Shown: positions 17,624 to 28,212 of the stretch, one piece after another | Numbering within the stretch: position 1 is the first letter of the stretch | Layout: each line of letters opens with the position of its first letter | Assembly (NCBI RefSeq): GCF_014117325.1 | Contig: NZ_CP059732.1 | Coordinates: forward strand, 5,965,001-6,029,000 | Reading direction: 5' to 3' | Length of the DNA stretch: 64,000 nt | Source: Spirosoma foliorum | GTDB taxonomy: Bacteria; Bacteroidota; Bacteroidia; Cytophagales; Spirosomataceae | Translations under genes and position numbers: made by a program | Notes under the pieces: model-generated | What the model was told of the DNA's origin: nothing | The model's input: the letters and a program-made list of their open reading frames with translations, nothing else | Databases searched by the model: none

Positions 17624-20600
17624 ATGTCGTTCAAAAAGAACAAGAAACTCAACAGCGACTTTGCCAGTGTGACGATCAGTCTGGCATCGCCGGAGTCTAT
17701 TTTGGAGAGTTCCTACGGCGAAGTGACACAGCCGGAGACCATCAACTACCGGACCTACAAACCCGAAATGGGCGGCTTATTCTGCGAGCGCATTTTCGGG
17801 CCTGTAAAGGACTGGGAATGTCACTGCGGTAAGTACAAGCGGATTCGCTATAAAGGCATTATCTGCGATCGTTGTGGCGTAGAAGTAACCGAGAAAAAGG
17901 TTCGCCGGGAGCGTATGGGCCACATCGAACTGGTGGTGCCTGTTGCGCATATCTGGTATTTCCGCAGCTTGCCGAACAAAATTGGGTATCTGCTGGGCCT
18001 TTCGACCAAAAAACTCGACCAGGTTATTTACTACGAACGCTACGTAGTTGTGCAACCCGGTGTTAAAGCCGAAGATGGCATCAACCAACTTGACTTCCTG
18101 ACGGAAGACGAGTATCTGGACATCATCGATAAATTGCCGAGCAGCAACCAGCACCTCGACGACAAAGACCCCAATAAATTCATCGCCAAAATGGGCGCTG
18201 AAGCGTTGGAAATGTTGTTGTCGCGAGTAGAGCTTGATGAGTTATCGTACTCATTGCGCCACGCTGCTGCTACCGATACATCACAACAACGAAAGGCGGA
18301 AGCGCTGAAACGATTGAAAGTCGTTGAAGCATTCCGGGAAGCCAATGGCCGTATTGAAAACCGTCCAGAATGGATGGTGATCAAGATGGTTCCGGTTATT
18401 CCACCCGAATTGCGCCCACTCGTCCCCTTGGATGGTGGTCGGTTCGCCACTTCCGATTTGAATGACCTGTATCGTCGGGTAATCATCCGGAACAACCGTC
18501 TGAAGCGTCTTATCGAAATCAAAGCTCCCGAAGTAATTCTCCGTAACGAAAAACGGATGTTGCAGGAAGCTGTCGATTCGCTGTTCGATAACTCACGTAA
18601 GGTAAACGCCGTTCGTTCGGAGGGTAACCGCGCGCTGAAGTCGTTGTCTGACATGCTGAAAGGGAAGCAAGGTCGTTTCCGTCAGAACCTGCTTGGTAAG
18701 CGTGTCGACTATTCAGGTCGTTCGGTTATCGTGGTTGGTCCCGAATTGAAACTGCACGAGTGCGGTCTGCCGAAAGACATGGCTGCCGAATTGTTCAAGC
18801 CGTTTGTTATTCGCAAACTGATTGAGCGGGGCATCGTGAAAACGGTAAAATCGGCCAAGAAAATTGTTGACCGGAAAGACCCTGTTATCTGGGACATTCT
18901 GGAAAACGTACTGAAAGGTCACCCTGTTCTGCTGAACCGGGCTCCAACGCTTCACCGGTTGGGTATTCAGGCATTCCAGCCGAAACTCATCGAAGGTAAA
19001 GCTATTCAGTTGCACCCACTCGTTTGTACCGCCTTCAACGCTGACTTTGACGGTGACCAGATGGCCGTTCACGTGCCACTGGGCCAGGAAGCTGTCCTTG
19101 AAGCGTCGCTGCTGATGCTGGCGTCGCACAATATTCTAAACCCTGCCAATGGTGCGCCGATTACGGTACCATCGCAAGACATGGTATTGGGTCTGTACTA
19201 TGTGACTAAAGGTCGCAAGAGCATTCCTGAGTACCCAATTGTGGGTGAAGGTATGACGTTCTACGGTACCGAAGAAGTAATTATTGGTATCAATGAAGGT
19301 AAAGTTTCCAAGCACGCCAACATTAAGTGCCGGGTGAAAGTCCGGGACGAAAATGGTGACCTTGTCTGGAAAGTTATCGATACTGTAGCTGGTCGTCTGT
19401 TGTTCAACCAGGCCGTTCCTGAAGAAGTTGGTTATATCAACGAACTTTTGACGAAGAAGAAACTGCAACAAATCATTGCGTTGATCTTCAAAATTTCGGG
19501 TGGTGCACGGACGGCTCAGTTCCTTGATGAAATCAAAGAACTTGGTTTCCAGATGGCTTTCAAAGGCGGTCTGTCAATCGGTTTGAGCGACATCATGATT
19601 CCTGAAGCAAAACAGCCATTGGTTGAAGAAGCCAAAGCTGAAGTTCAGGGTGTTTGGGACAACTACCTAATGGGTCTGATTACGGAGAACGAACGTTACA
19701 ACCAGGTTATCGATATCTGGACGCGCGTAAACTCCCGTTTGACCGAGACGCTGATGAAGCAACTCGAAGCCGATCAGGGTGGTTTCAACTCAATCTACAT
19801 GATGATGCACTCGGGAGCCCGTGGTTCTCGCGAGCAGATTCGTCAGTTAGGTGGTATGCGGGGTCTGATGGCTAAGCCACAGAAAAACCTGCAGGGTTCA
19901 GTTGGTGAGATCATCGAAAACCCAATTCTGTCGAACTTCAAAGAAGGTCTTGACGTATTGGAGTACTTTATCTCTACCCACGGTGCTCGTAAAGGTCTGG
20001 CCGATACAGCTCTGAAAACGGCTGATGCTGGTTACCTAACCCGCCGTCTGCATGATGTAGCCCAGGATGTTATTATCAGCGAAGATGATTGTGGTACCTT
20101 ACGTGGTCTGCAAGTATCAGCTCTGAAAGATAACGAAGATATCGTTGAGCCACTGTCTGAACGGATTTTGGGTCGTACTACGGTCCACGACATCTACGAT
20201 CCGCTTTCGAAAGAACTGATCATCGCTTCTGGCGAATTAGTTACCGAAGAAGTTGCCGCTCAGATTGACGAAACGAGCATCGAAACGGTTGAAATCCGTT
20301 CGGTATTGACTTGTGAGTCACGTCAGGGTGTTTGTGCTAAGTGTTACGGACGTAACCTGGCATCGGGTCGTATGGTCGACATCGGTGAGGCTGTGGGTGT
20401 TATCGCTTCTCAGTCAATCGGTGAGCCAGGTACTCAGCTAACCCTGCGTACCTTCCACGTGGGTGGTACGGCGTCGAACATCGCTGTCGATGCCTCGATC
20501 AAAGCGAAATTCGATGGTCTGATCGAACTGGAAGAAATGCGTACGGTTGAGTCGGAAGATGCCGAAGGAAACCCACAAACGGTCGTAATGGGTCGTTCGG

Positions 20601-21973
20601 GCGAAGTTCGGATTGTGAATCCTGACGATCGTAACCAGGTGCTGATCAGCAACAACGTTCCATACGGTGCGTTCCTGCGGGTGAAAGAAGGTGATATAGT
20701 GAAGAAAGGCGACGACATTTGCGCCTGGGACCCTTATAACGCCGTTATCCTGTCTGAATTGACCGGTACGTTGAACTTCGACGCTATTGAAGATGGTATC
20801 ACGTATCGTGAAGAATTCGATGAACAGACCGGCTTCCAGGAGAAGGTAATCATCGAGACTCGCGATAAAGCGAAAAACCCAGCCATCGTTGTTCAAGGCA
20901 CAACAACACTTTCGTTGCACCTGCCCGATAACGATGGAGGTCCGTTGCAGAAGAGCTACAACTTACCTGTTGGTTCGCGTCTGGTTGTGAAGGAAGGTCA
21001 GAAAATTAAAGCTGGTCAGCCGCTGGCGAAAATTCCACGTAACGTTGGTAAAACCCGCGATATCACGGGTGGTCTGCCACGGGTAACGGAATTGTTCGAA
21101 GCACGTAACCCGTCGAACCCAGCTGTTGTAAGCGAAATTGATGGCGTTGTAACATACGGTACGATCAAACGGGGTAACCGTGAAATCTTCATCGAGTCGA
21201 AAGACGGTACGAAGAAGAAGTATCTGGTGCCTCTGTCGAAGTTCATCCTTGTACAGGACAATGACTTCGTTCGTGCTGGTGCTCCGTTGTCTGACGGTGC
21301 CATTACACCAAGTGATATTCTGGCCATTAAAGGTCCGACCGCTGTTCAGGAGTATCTGGTAAATGAAATTCAGGAAGTTTACCGTCTGCAAGGGGTGAAA
21401 ATCAACGATAAACACATCGAGGCCATCGTGCGTCAGATGATGCAGAAAGTTGAAATCATCGACTCAGGCGATACTAACTTCCTCGAAGGACAAGTTGTTG
21501 ATAAGTGGGCTTTCCGCGAAGAAAACGACAAGATCCTGGACGCTAAAGTGGTTACGGATGCTGGTGACTCTGTTAACTTCAAACCAGGTATGATCGTAAC
21601 AAGCCGTCAGCTTCGTGACGAAAACTCAAGCCTGAAACGTCGTGACATGGCGCTTGCTGTTGTTCGCGATGCGATGGCCGCTGTTTCGCAACCAACGCTG
21701 ATGGGTATTACTCAATCATCGTTAGGTACAGACAGCTTTATCTCGGCGGCTTCCTTCCAGGAAACGACGAAGGTATTGAGTGAAGCCTCTATCCGTGGCA
21801 AACGTGACGTACTTGACGGTCTGAAAGAGAACGTTATCGTAGGTCACTTAATCCCAGCCGGTACAGGTCTCCGTCGTTACCAAGGCACTATTGTAGGGTC
21901 GAAAGAAGAACTGGAAACAGTTACCGAATCGCGCGAACAATTTGCCCGCAGCAAGAAACGGGCGACGGTTTAA
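17624..21973 (+). CDS. rpoC: DNA-directed RNA polymerase subunit beta'
   Basis: A 1449-residue subunit. The N-terminal zinc site [20 protein letters not shown], the clamp region [23 protein letters not shown], the catalytic [12 protein letters not shown] with its three magnesium-binding aspartates, the second zinc site [13 protein letters not shown] and the bridge/trigger-helix region with [16 protein letters not shown] are all intact. It ends with [11 protein letters not shown]. The length is normal for Bacteroidota. It is the last gene of the operon, closed by the terminator at 21996. Confidence 0.99.
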   Translation: MSFKKNKKLNSDFASVTISLASPESILESSYGEVTQPETINYRTYKPEMGGLFCERIFGPVKDWECHCGKYKRIRYKGIICDRCGVEVTEKKVRRERMGHIELVVPVAHIWYFRSLPNKIGYLLGLSTKKLDQVIYYERYVVVQPGVKAEDGINQLDFLTEDEYLDIIDKLPSSNQHLDDKDPNKFIAKMGAEALEMLLSRVELDELSYSLRHAAATDTSQQRKAEALKRLKVVEAFREANGRIENRPEWMVIKMVPVIPPELRPLVPLDGGRFATSDLNDLYRRVIIRNNRLKRLIEIKAPEVILRNEKRMLQEAVDSLFDNSRKVNAVRSEGNRALKSLSDMLKGKQGRFRQNLLGKRVDYSGRSVIVVGPELKLHECGLPKDMAAELFKPFVIRKLIERGIVKTVKSAKKIVDRKDPVIWDILENVLKGHPVLLNRAPTLHRLGIQAFQPKLIEGKAIQLHPLVCTAFNADFDGDQMAVHVPLGQEAVLEASLLMLASHNILNPANGAPITVPSQDMVLGLYYVTKGRKSIPEYPIVGEGMTFYGTEEVIIGINEGKVSKHANIKCRVKVRDENGDLVWKVIDTVAGRLLFNQAVPEEVGYINELLTKKKLQQIIALIFKISGGARTAQFLDEIKELGFQMAFKGGLSIGLSDIMIPEAKQPLVEEAKAEVQGVWDNYLMGLITENERYNQVIDIWTRVNSRLTETLMKQLEADQGGFNSIYMMMHSGARGSREQIRQLGGMRGLMAKPQKNLQGSVGEIIENPILSNFKEGLDVLEYFISTHGARKGLADTALKTADAGYLTRRLHDVAQDVIISEDDCGTLRGLQVSALKDNEDIVEPLSERILGRTTVHDIYDPLSKELIIASGELVTEEVAAQIDETSIETVEIRSVLTCESRQGVCAKCYGRNLASGRMVDIGEAVGVIASQSIGEPGTQLTLRTFHVGGTASNIAVDASIKAKFDGLIELEEMRTVESEDAEGNPQTVVMGRSGEVRIVNPDDRNQVLISNNVPYGAFLRVKEGDIVKKGDDICAWDPYNAVILSELTGTLNFDAIEDGITYREEFDEQTGFQEKVIIETRDKAKNPAIVVQGTTTLSLHLPDNDGGPLQKSYNLPVGSRLVVKEGQKIKAGQPLAKIPRNVGKTRDITGGLPRVTELFEARNPSNPAVVSEIDGVVTYGTIKRGNREIFIESKDGTKKKYLVPLSKFILVQDNDFVRAGAPLSDGAITPSDILAIKGPTAVQEYLVNEIQEVYRLQGVKINDKHIEAIVRQMMQKVEIIDSGDTNFLEGQVVDKWAFREENDKILDAKVVTDAGDSVNFKPGMIVTSRQLRDENSSLKRRDMALAVVRDAMAAVSQPTLMGITQSSLGTDSFISAASFQETTKVLSEASIRGKRDVLDGLKENVIVGHLIPAGTGLRRYQGTIVGSKEELETVTESREQFARSKKRATV

Positions 21974-21995
21974 AACGTCGATCTAGTTATACAAC

Positions 21996-22031
21996 AAAAA
22001 TGCCCCAGCCATTTCTGACTGGGGCATTTTT
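21996..22031 (+). terminator. Terminator of the rpoBC operon
   Basis: AAAAATGCCCCA (21996-22007) pairs perfectly with TGGGGCATTTTT (22020-22031): a 12-base stem with a GC-rich core and a T tract. Confidence 0.92.
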
Positions 22032-22070
22032 GTTTATGTCATCTATAGCCTTTAATCCTCTGCCTTATGA

Positions 22071-22319
22071 TTAACACATTTTTACAGCCATATTGACTAC
22101 ATCGATGATTTTCTAAAAGACAAGCGTGATTTTGGGCTGTATATATTAGGCTATGAGGGCATTAGAGACCCTTTCAAAGCCCAAAATCACGGTAAATTAT
22201 ACTCTATTAAATTACAAGAATTAGCAGAATTTGACTTGGATTATTTGATCCATAAGTTTACTTTTACCAACAAAAGATCGCTGCACCTTGAAACGTATTG
22301 TCTCCGTTGGCCTGCTTAG
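22071..22319 (+). pseudogene. Possible gene remnant, about 82 codons without start codon
   Basis: An open frame with no ATG reads HIDYIDDFLKDKRDFGLYILG followed by an acidic stretch ending LIHKFTFTNKR, with protein-like composition. It runs into the start of the next gene. Within it CGTGATTTTGGGCT (22125-22138) is perfectly inverted at 22178-22191. The words GCCATAT(T/C)GACTAC recur at about 22087 and 22835, on both sides of the next gene. It could be a decayed gene end or only chance; I do not recognise a family. Confidence 0.25.
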
Positions 22320-22830
22320 CTTATTGCTCTGCCACATACTGGCTTATATGCTGGTATTGGTGAGTATAAACGGGGAAGAAGAGCGTGATTTAACAAATCG
22401 TCTGACAGTATATCGAACGGTCGATAGCATAGTAGAGTTTTACGTTCCTTTACACGAAAAGGCAGATGAAACGGTTCTCAAGAAGCAATCATCTGAAGGA
22501 TTTGCATATAAGGGTAGTTTCTACGAAGTGGTGCGGTTAGAAATGCAGAATGACACCCTGCACATACTCGGATTTGCGACCAAAACCCGCTCAATCTGGC
22601 AACAGGATTTACTTAGTTTCATCGAACACCAGTTTATCGGCGAATCAGGCCGGTCGCAAAAGAAAGCTGGTCATTTGTTGAAAAATTTATTAAAAGAATA
22701 TTGCCCGTTTGATAAACCGGCAATTTATACAATGCCCAGTCACTGGCGTGAAGCGGTGAAAATCCCTTCAGTTCTAGCACTCCTGACCGACCGCGCCGTG
22801 CCGGTTCAGTCTCCCCCTCCAAGGGCCTAA
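22288..22830 (+). CDS. Hypothetical membrane-anchored protein ending in SPPPRA
   Basis: A 180-residue protein from TTG 22288, with an N-terminal hydrophobic segment (residues 5-26), a polar domain with a YKGSFYEVVRLEMQNDTLHI strand pair and a C-terminal SPPPRA. From memory this layout resembles a Bacteroidota family of unknown function, about 150-180 residues, ending in SPPPEA-like tails and often found beside TonB-dependent receptors. No receptor is adjacent here. The start is uncertain because no ATG is available. Confidence 0.55.
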   Translation: MKRIVSVGLLSLLLCHILAYMLVLVSINGEEERDLTNRLTVYRTVDSIVEFYVPLHEKADETVLKKQSSEGFAYKGSFYEVVRLEMQNDTLHILGFATKTRSIWQQDLLSFIEHQFIGESGRSQKKAGHLLKNLLKEYCPFDKPAIYTMPSHWREAVKIPSVLALLTDRAVPVQSPPPRA

Positions 22831-23305
22831 TAAGGCCATATCGACTACCTGAAACTTATCGAGGTTATTGCATTGCAATGATTTATTACGAGAAGCTTTA
22901 TGCTTTCTCGAATAAGCAAGCGCTTATCCAATTTATACTCCCTTCGCTCTATACGCTCTCTTCTGTCAATTATCAGAAACAGCAGAGAGCGTGTAGAAGT
23001 CACTGGGGTTTATTGGACAAGGTGCTCGCGCATGCAGGAACGTCCGTTCTTCAGGTAGCTCATTTTCTTTTCTGTCTTTTCCGGTAGATCAATCAGCTGG
23101 GTTTTATGGCTATATCGCTAGCCATCCATGCTCATTTTTCTACAAGATAGATTCGTCCCTACTGTCATACCGTCAGGTTTGGCTATCAGGATCAATCTGC
23201 TGGTACTAAGCTAGTCAGGCTTAAAAGCCTGATCACTAGCGGTGATTTTACTGCCTAAATCTGTCCATTGAGTCATCTTGATGGGGCAGCTGCATATTTC
23301 CTCAC
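22831..23305. other. Gap of 475 bases with small hairpins and no convincing gene
   Basis: I see no supported gene. Hairpins are present at 22889-22910 (CGAGAAGC / GCTTTCTCG), 22953-22992 (ACGCTCTCT / AGAGAGCGT) and 23210-23240 (GCTAGTCAGGCTT with a near-complement). A 69-codon frame at 22878 has no gene-like composition. Together with the remnant at 22071 this suggests decayed sequence. Confidence 0.4.
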
Positions 23306-25570
23306 ATGAAAAAACTTTTATATGGCCTGATAGGTCTGGCAACTCTGCTAATTATTGTAGCAGGGTACTACTCCAAAAAGCCAACATCACAAGAGCAGAT
23401 GGTCCACTTGCTTGACCAGGTAAATTATAAATTTAAGGATTACCGCAATGATTTTAGTCCTGAGTCACAGCTAGCTCATATGGACTCCACAACGGAGCAA
23501 TCGGGACCGATTGAAGGGGCGATGTTTACAAAAGCCAATACGCTGATGAAATTAGGCGAAGAGGAAAAGGCAATCGTTGTTCTTGAAAGTCTGGAAAAAA
23601 TTATCAAGAAAGATAACGCGACGGCACGGCGATTAGTCCTGGGTGAGTTAGCGATGGCTTACCTACGCTTGGGAGAACAAACGAACTGTGTTGCCAAACA
23701 TTCTGCAGAGTCCTGTATTTTACCGATCCAGGGGTCAGGCATCCATAGCAATCAGACAGGCTCAAAAAAAGCAATTGCGCTATATGAATCCCTCCTGAAT
23801 GAATACCCGGATGATGTGGAATCTCGCTGGCTACTCAATTTGGCTTACATGACTCTGGGCCAATATCCAAAGCAGGTTCCTAAAGCGTGGTTAATCCCCA
23901 ACATGGTGGACACAACGCATCAAATCAATCCGTTTCAGGATGTGGCTAAAAGCTTGAAGCTGGATGTGAACAATATGGCCGGAGGAGTTGTGGTCGAAGA
24001 TTTTGACCATGATGGTTATTTGGACGTAGCCCTCTCAGCCTGGGGACTTGATGAGCCTATGCATTATTTCAAGAATAACGCGAATGGCACCTTCAGCGAT
24101 CTTTCGGAAGCTTCTGGTTTACATCAGATTACGGGCGGTTTGAACATGATGCAAACCGATTACAATAATGATGGCTTTGCCGACATCTTTGTTTTGAGAG
24201 GAGCCTGGCAAGGGGCTTTTGGTGAGCAGCCCAATTCGTTACTCAGGAATAATGGCGATGGTACGTTCACGGATGTAACGATTCCAGCCGGGCTTCTTTC
24301 ATTTCATCCAACCCAAACTGCTACCTGGAATGATTTCAACAACGATGGTTGGGTAGATGTATTTATTGGTAACGAAACGTCCAATTCATTTCAGACAGGT
24401 GCTGGGAAAATGCATCCCTGCGAATTGTATCTGAATAATGGCGATGGTACGTTTAAGGAAGTTGCTAATCTGGCTAACTGCAACATTGTTGGGTACGTCA
24501 AGGGAGTCACATCGGGCGATTATGATCATGATGGCTGGAAAGACTTGTTTTTATCGACGGTAGATGGCAATCGGTATCTACTGAAGAACAAGGGATTACG
24601 TGATAAGATGGTCCATTTCGAGGATGTATCGCTGGAAGCCGGTCTGCGTAAAGAGACAGGAAATTCCTTTACAACCTGGTTCTGGGATTATGACAACGAC
24701 GGCTGGCTGGATATTTTCGTTTGCGATTACACCTTTCAGGGATCGCTGGCGTTTTACGAAGCCTCTGAAGCTCTGCATAAGCCAATAGGACAGGCTGGTA
24801 CCATTTATCTGTATCATAACAATCAGAATGGTACGTTCACCAATGTTTCGGCTGAAGCGGATCTCCAAAAAACGACCTTCTCTATGGGAGGTAACTTTGG
24901 CGATATTAACAATGACGGCTTCCTGGATATGTACCTCGGGTCGGGCAATCCAAATTACAAATCGCTGGTTCCCAATAAACTGTACCTTAGCCAGGGTGGA
25001 AAATCATTTGCTGATGTAACGGCGCCTGGACGCGTGGGACATCTGCAAAAAGGTCACGGGGTATCGTTTGCCGATATGGATAATGACGGTGATCAGGATA
25101 TCTACATCGAAATGGGTGGAGCCTACGTTGGCGATGGCTACCAGAACGCCTTCTATCTTAATCCTGGCCAGAATACGAACAACTGGATTTGCTTTAACCT
25201 GACGGGAACGAAGGCAAATCGACTGGCTATTGGGTCGCAGGTGAAGCTAACTTTTCGGGAAAACGGTATTAAACGGACTATATATCGGGACGTAAACTCT
25301 GGCGGTAGTTTCGGAGCCTCCCCCCTACGTCGGGAAATTGGCATTGGCCGTGCGACGATCATTGATGAAATCGAGATTCGCTGGCATGGCTCTAAAACGG
25401 TTCAGGTATTTCGGAATGTTAAGCCAAATCAGTTCCTAAGCATTACCGAAGGCAGCAACACATTGAATCGAGTGGCACTCAAAACCTTGAATTTCAGCAA
25501 GGAAGTTGCCCCTATTTGCCGTACGCCTGTAGCATCAGCGGCTGCAACCGTCAATCGCAAGTCTAACTAA
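23306..25570 (+). CDS. CRTAC1-like FG-GAP/VCBS repeat protein with ASPIC/UnbV domain
   Basis: A 754-residue exported protein. It has an N-terminal membrane segment (residues 3-22), a TPR-like helical region to about residue 210, then seven blade motifs with the calcium pattern DxDxDG: DFDHDGYLD, DYNNDGFAD, DFNNDGWVD, DYDHDGWKD, DYDNDGWLD, DINNDGFLD and DMDNDGDQD. Seven repeats fit a complete seven-blade propeller. The ASPIC/UnbV domain follows (residues about 635-710, RDVNSGGSFGASPLRREIGIG). Such proteins are surface or periplasmic; the role is unknown. The last 40 residues are an unassigned tail. Confidence 0.88.
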   Translation: MKKLLYGLIGLATLLIIVAGYYSKKPTSQEQMVHLLDQVNYKFKDYRNDFSPESQLAHMDSTTEQSGPIEGAMFTKANTLMKLGEEEKAIVVLESLEKIIKKDNATARRLVLGELAMAYLRLGEQTNCVAKHSAESCILPIQGSGIHSNQTGSKKAIALYESLLNEYPDDVESRWLLNLAYMTLGQYPKQVPKAWLIPNMVDTTHQINPFQDVAKSLKLDVNNMAGGVVVEDFDHDGYLDVALSAWGLDEPMHYFKNNANGTFSDLSEASGLHQITGGLNMMQTDYNNDGFADIFVLRGAWQGAFGEQPNSLLRNNGDGTFTDVTIPAGLLSFHPTQTATWNDFNNDGWVDVFIGNETSNSFQTGAGKMHPCELYLNNGDGTFKEVANLANCNIVGYVKGVTSGDYDHDGWKDLFLSTVDGNRYLLKNKGLRDKMVHFEDVSLEAGLRKETGNSFTTWFWDYDNDGWLDIFVCDYTFQGSLAFYEASEALHKPIGQAGTIYLYHNNQNGTFTNVSAEADLQKTTFSMGGNFGDINNDGFLDMYLGSGNPNYKSLVPNKLYLSQGGKSFADVTAPGRVGHLQKGHGVSFADMDNDGDQDIYIEMGGAYVGDGYQNAFYLNPGQNTNNWICFNLTGTKANRLAIGSQVKLTFRENGIKRTIYRDVNSGGSFGASPLRREIGIGRATIIDEIEIRWHGSKTVQVFRNVKPNQFLSITEGSNTLNRVALKTLNFSKEVAPICRTPVASAAATVNRKSN

Positions 25571-25574
25571 CTAC

Positions 25575-25625
25575 GTCAGTCGGTCTCTATGATGGCGCGG
25601 ACGTTTATCCCCGAGACCGACTGAC
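25575..25625 (+). terminator. Hairpin after the CRTAC1-like gene
   Basis: GTCAGTCGGTCTC (25575-25587) pairs perfectly with GAGACCGACTGAC (25613-25625). There is no strong T tract. Confidence 0.5.
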
Positions 25626-25687
25626 AAATCCATTCATCACTCAACCAGGCTTTTGGCCATGAAAACTGGCATACTCATTAAAAAAAT

Positions 25688-26752
25688 ATGAAAATCTCAA
25701 CAGAATTAATCGGTAGTATTCCACGTCCAGTATACCTGCAGCAAGCCATGACTGCTTTTTCGTCAGGACAGCTCAATGCTCAGGAATTGGGTAAGTTAGC
25801 CGATAAGGCAACTAAGGAGACGATCCAGGAATTGGAAAAATTAGGTTCGCCTATCTTGTCTGACGGAGAGCAGTCGAAGCCCAGTTTCGTTACTTATCCG
25901 CTACAAGGTCTTCAGACCCTGGCCTCTGATGGGGTAGTCATTCCATTTGCCGATAGTCATACTCGTCAGTTACCTAAGCTAACGGCTGGCCCTTTTCATT
26001 ATACAACCTTTGCCAACTCCTATCTTCATAAAGCGCAGGAGTTTTCGTCACTGCCCATAAAGCAAGCCGTCATTTCGTGCTCAGCAATAAGCTTGTTGTA
26101 TCCGCAGGAAGGCATTGATGGTTACTCACGGGATCAATTTTTAGCGGATTTAGTCAATGACGCTGAAGCCGATATTCGGACCTGTTTGAACAGTGGTGCT
26201 TATAAAGTACAGATTGATTTTACCGAAGCCCGATTGGCCATCAAACTAGACCCAAGCAAGCAGTTACTTGCGGCTTTCATCGACCTGAACAACCAGGTAC
26301 TGAATCGATTCTCTCCCGAAGAAAAACAGAAGATCGGTATTCACTCTTGCCCCGGTGGTGATCATGATTCTACGCACAGTGCTGATATCCCTTATAGCGA
26401 ATTATTGCCTTTACTCTTTTCATTGGAAGCAGGCAATTTCTATCTGGAATACGCAGCTGAGACAGACAAGAAGGCCGTTCTCAATGCTATAAAACAATCC
26501 ATACGACCAAATCAGCGCGTGTTTTTGGGCGTTACGAATGTTCTTGATCCTCGCGTAGAAACTCCTGAAGAAATCCGGGATTTGATTCTGGAAGCTGCCG
26601 ACGTTATTCCTATTCAACAACTCGGCACTACCGACGATTGCGGCTTTTCACCCTTTGGCGACGATACATCTACGGCTCGAGAAATTGCCTTTGCAAAAAT
26701 CCGCGCCCGACTGGAGGGCACCAAATTAGCCGAACAAGCAATCACCGCTTAA
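25688..26752 (+). CDS. MetE C-terminal-like (cobalamin-independent methionine synthase family) protein
   Basis: A 354-residue protein that equals only the catalytic C-terminal half of MetE. The zinc ligands are in place: His and Cys in GIHSCPGG, Glu in NFYLEYAAE and Cys in TTDDCGFSPF. The opening GSIPRP and ILSDGEQSKPSF are family features. Stand-alone proteins of this kind are methyltransferase-like enzymes whose methyl donor and acceptor are often unknown; some act on substrates other than methyltetrahydrofolate-glutamate. It is followed after 74 bases by an AhpD-like gene, so the two may be co-transcribed. Confidence 0.82.
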   Translation: MKISTELIGSIPRPVYLQQAMTAFSSGQLNAQELGKLADKATKETIQELEKLGSPILSDGEQSKPSFVTYPLQGLQTLASDGVVIPFADSHTRQLPKLTAGPFHYTTFANSYLHKAQEFSSLPIKQAVISCSAISLLYPQEGIDGYSRDQFLADLVNDAEADIRTCLNSGAYKVQIDFTEARLAIKLDPSKQLLAAFIDLNNQVLNRFSPEEKQKIGIHSCPGGDHDSTHSADIPYSELLPLLFSLEAGNFYLEYAAETDKKAVLNAIKQSIRPNQRVFLGVTNVLDPRVETPEEIRDLILEAADVIPIQQLGTTDDCGFSPFGDDTSTAREIAFAKIRARLEGTKLAEQAITA

Positions 26753-26826
26753 AGAAAGTCGATTACTAATTGACGCTTAAACTCATCAAACGAAATACAC
26801 AGGATAACTTCGAAAAGACTACTAAA

Positions 26827-27381
26827 ATGGCACATATTCAATTACCCGAAGGATTACCCGGCATCTTAGGCCCTATGGCGTTCAGCCCGCAAACAACCAA
26901 ACCATTAAACGAACTGGCTGAAGTTCTACTCCGCACAAACGATACCTTAAGCCCAGCCGAACGGGAAACCATTGCCGCCTTTACTTCGCGCCGGAATGAT
27001 TGTTTTTTCTGTTCAACGAGTCACGGTGCAGCGGCCGATTACCTGCATGGCCGGGAAGCGAATGTTGTTCAGCAAACGTGGGATAATTACCAGACGGCAC
27101 CTATTTCACCCAAATTAAAAGCGCTATTAACCATTGCGGCCAGTGTACAACAAGGCGGTAAACAAGTAACGCCAGAGCAGGTCGAATTGGCACGTGCCGA
27201 AGGCGCAACTGACAAAGATATTCACGATACGGTACTGATTGCGGCTGCTTTCTGCATGTACAATCGCTATGTAGATGGGCTGGCTACCTGGGCACCTCAA
27301 GATCCGGCCGTCTATGCCGATATGGGCGAAGCCCTGGCCACAAAAGGCTATGTGCATTTCAATGAGCCACAACCAGCTTAA
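26827..27381 (+). CDS. Carboxymuconolactone decarboxylase/AhpD-like peroxidase-related protein
   Basis: A 184-residue all-helical protein. The redox motif CFFCSTSHGAAADYL (CxxC followed by His) is typical of peroxidase-related AhpD-fold proteins, with upstream ERETIAAFTSRRN. I chose ATG 26827 (MAHIQLPEGLPG); a TTG at 26770 would add 19 unlikely residues. It is probably a thiol-dependent antioxidant or alkylhydroperoxidase-like enzyme. It is the second gene of a possible pair with the MetE-like gene and is followed by a terminator. Confidence 0.85.
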   Translation: MAHIQLPEGLPGILGPMAFSPQTTKPLNELAEVLLRTNDTLSPAERETIAAFTSRRNDCFFCSTSHGAAADYLHGREANVVQQTWDNYQTAPISPKLKALLTIAASVQQGGKQVTPEQVELARAEGATDKDIHDTVLIAAAFCMYNRYVDGLATWAPQDPAVYADMGEALATKGYVHFNEPQPA

Positions 27382-27426
27382 CTCCACAATAACGGCTTTA
27401 AAAGTTTTAAACTAGATTAGGTTGAC

Positions 27427-27460
27427 ATATACCCCGGCTGCGCTGTAGCCGGGGGCATAT
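27427..27460 (+). terminator. Terminator after the AhpD-like gene
   Basis: ATATACCCCGGCT pairs with AGCCGGGGGCATAT around GCGCTGT with one mismatch or wobble. The sequence then runs TGAAAAAAAT. Confidence 0.65.
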
Positions 27461-27501
27461 TGAAAAAAATTACGTTAAACGATTTCTAACGCCTTTACCC
27501 T

Positions 27502-27831
27502 ATGAAAACAAATAAATGGAAGATGTTGCTGCTGGTTTGGTCGGCTATGTTTCCTTTCAGCACTGCAGTAAGTTATGGTTTGTCGCAGGTGTCTTTTGTC
27601 GCACACTGGCCCTTAGTCGCCCGAACATTTTGTTTAACCTGTCTGCTAGTACCCTATATGGTATTTTTAGCATTACCGTTTTTAACCAAACGATTCCAGC
27701 ACTGGCTGCAACAAAATCCGCACTCAACGCCTGGTCAATTCAGTCAGTCAGAGCAATTGCTGATTGATCAATCAACTAAAATTCAGTCTGAAACCAGTCG
27801 CGTTTCACCTCAACAATACGTGTTATCATAA
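27502..27831 (+). CDS. Small two-span membrane protein, unknown function
   Basis: A 109-residue protein with two hydrophobic segments (residues 7-27 and 38-62) and a polar, Gln/Ser-rich tail. I recognise no family with certainty; it is loosely like short two-span DUF2798-type proteins. It stands upstream of the coiled-coil gene with a 66-base gap. Confidence 0.5.
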   Translation: MKTNKWKMLLLVWSAMFPFSTAVSYGLSQVSFVAHWPLVARTFCLTCLLVPYMVFLALPFLTKRFQHWLQQNPHSTPGQFSQSEQLLIDQSTKIQSETSRVSPQQYVLS

Positions 27832-27897
27832 TTATACGCTGGCATTTTTGCCCACGAGCTTTACCAATTAATTCATTCTATTTCACCCAAACAAAGT

Positions 27898-28149
27898 ATG
27901 GAAACTCCAAACGAACAAGTGCTGAAAAATCAGGAATCAATTTTATCCAACCAAGAAAGTATTCTCAAAAACCAGGAGGCTATCCTTAAAAACCAGCAAA
28001 CACTGGATTCGATTCTCGATAATCAACAAACGATTATCAGTAATCAGGATAGCATTTTAGGTAATCAGCAGTCTATCCTCAAAAATCAGCAAACGCTGGA
28101 TGCTATTTTAGCCAATCAGGAGACAATCTTAAGTCTGCTGAAAAAGTAA
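27898..28149 (+). CDS. Heptad-repeat coiled-coil protein (ILxNQ repeats)
   Basis: An 83-residue protein made almost only of heptads such as ILSNQES, ILKNQEA and IISNQDS, in two blocks with QTLDSILDNQ-type three-residue shifts between. Ile lies at heptad position a and Asn at position d throughout, with no signal peptide, no Cys and no aromatic residue. Asn at d is known from trimeric coiled coils of autotransporter adhesins, where the Asn layers bind anions; a parallel trimer is therefore inferred. The ORF has a normal ATG and stop. The partner and role are unknown. Confidence 0.75.
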   Translation: METPNEQVLKNQESILSNQESILKNQEAILKNQQTLDSILDNQQTIISNQDSILGNQQSILKNQQTLDAILANQETILSLLKK

Positions 28150-28172
28150 GTTGTAACTTCTAGAAGTTATGT

Positions 28173-28212
28173 CGGATTGTACCCACGGGCTGAAGCCCGT
28201 GGGTACAATCCG
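28173..28212. repeat. Perfect 18-base hairpin with TGAA loop
   Basis: 28173-28190 pairs perfectly with 28195-28212 around TGAA. The core ACGGGC-TGAA-GCCCGT resembles the inner part of the element at 5313-5374 (CGGGTGGAAGCCCG). Located between the coiled-coil gene and the permease, it may serve as a terminator. Confidence 0.8.

Noticed and set aside
13627..21415. Many open frames of 60-230 codons on both strands of rpoB and rpoC
   Set aside because: They are shadows of strongly codon-biased genes; none has its own family motif or a sensible start.
22878..23087. A 69-codon frame after the SPPPRA-ended gene
   Set aside because: No recognisable protein features; it runs through small hairpins.
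27898..28149. Regular repeat that might be read as a CRISPR array
   Set aside because: The repeat is of 21-base codon heptads in one open frame with changing codons; there are no spacers and no cas genes.
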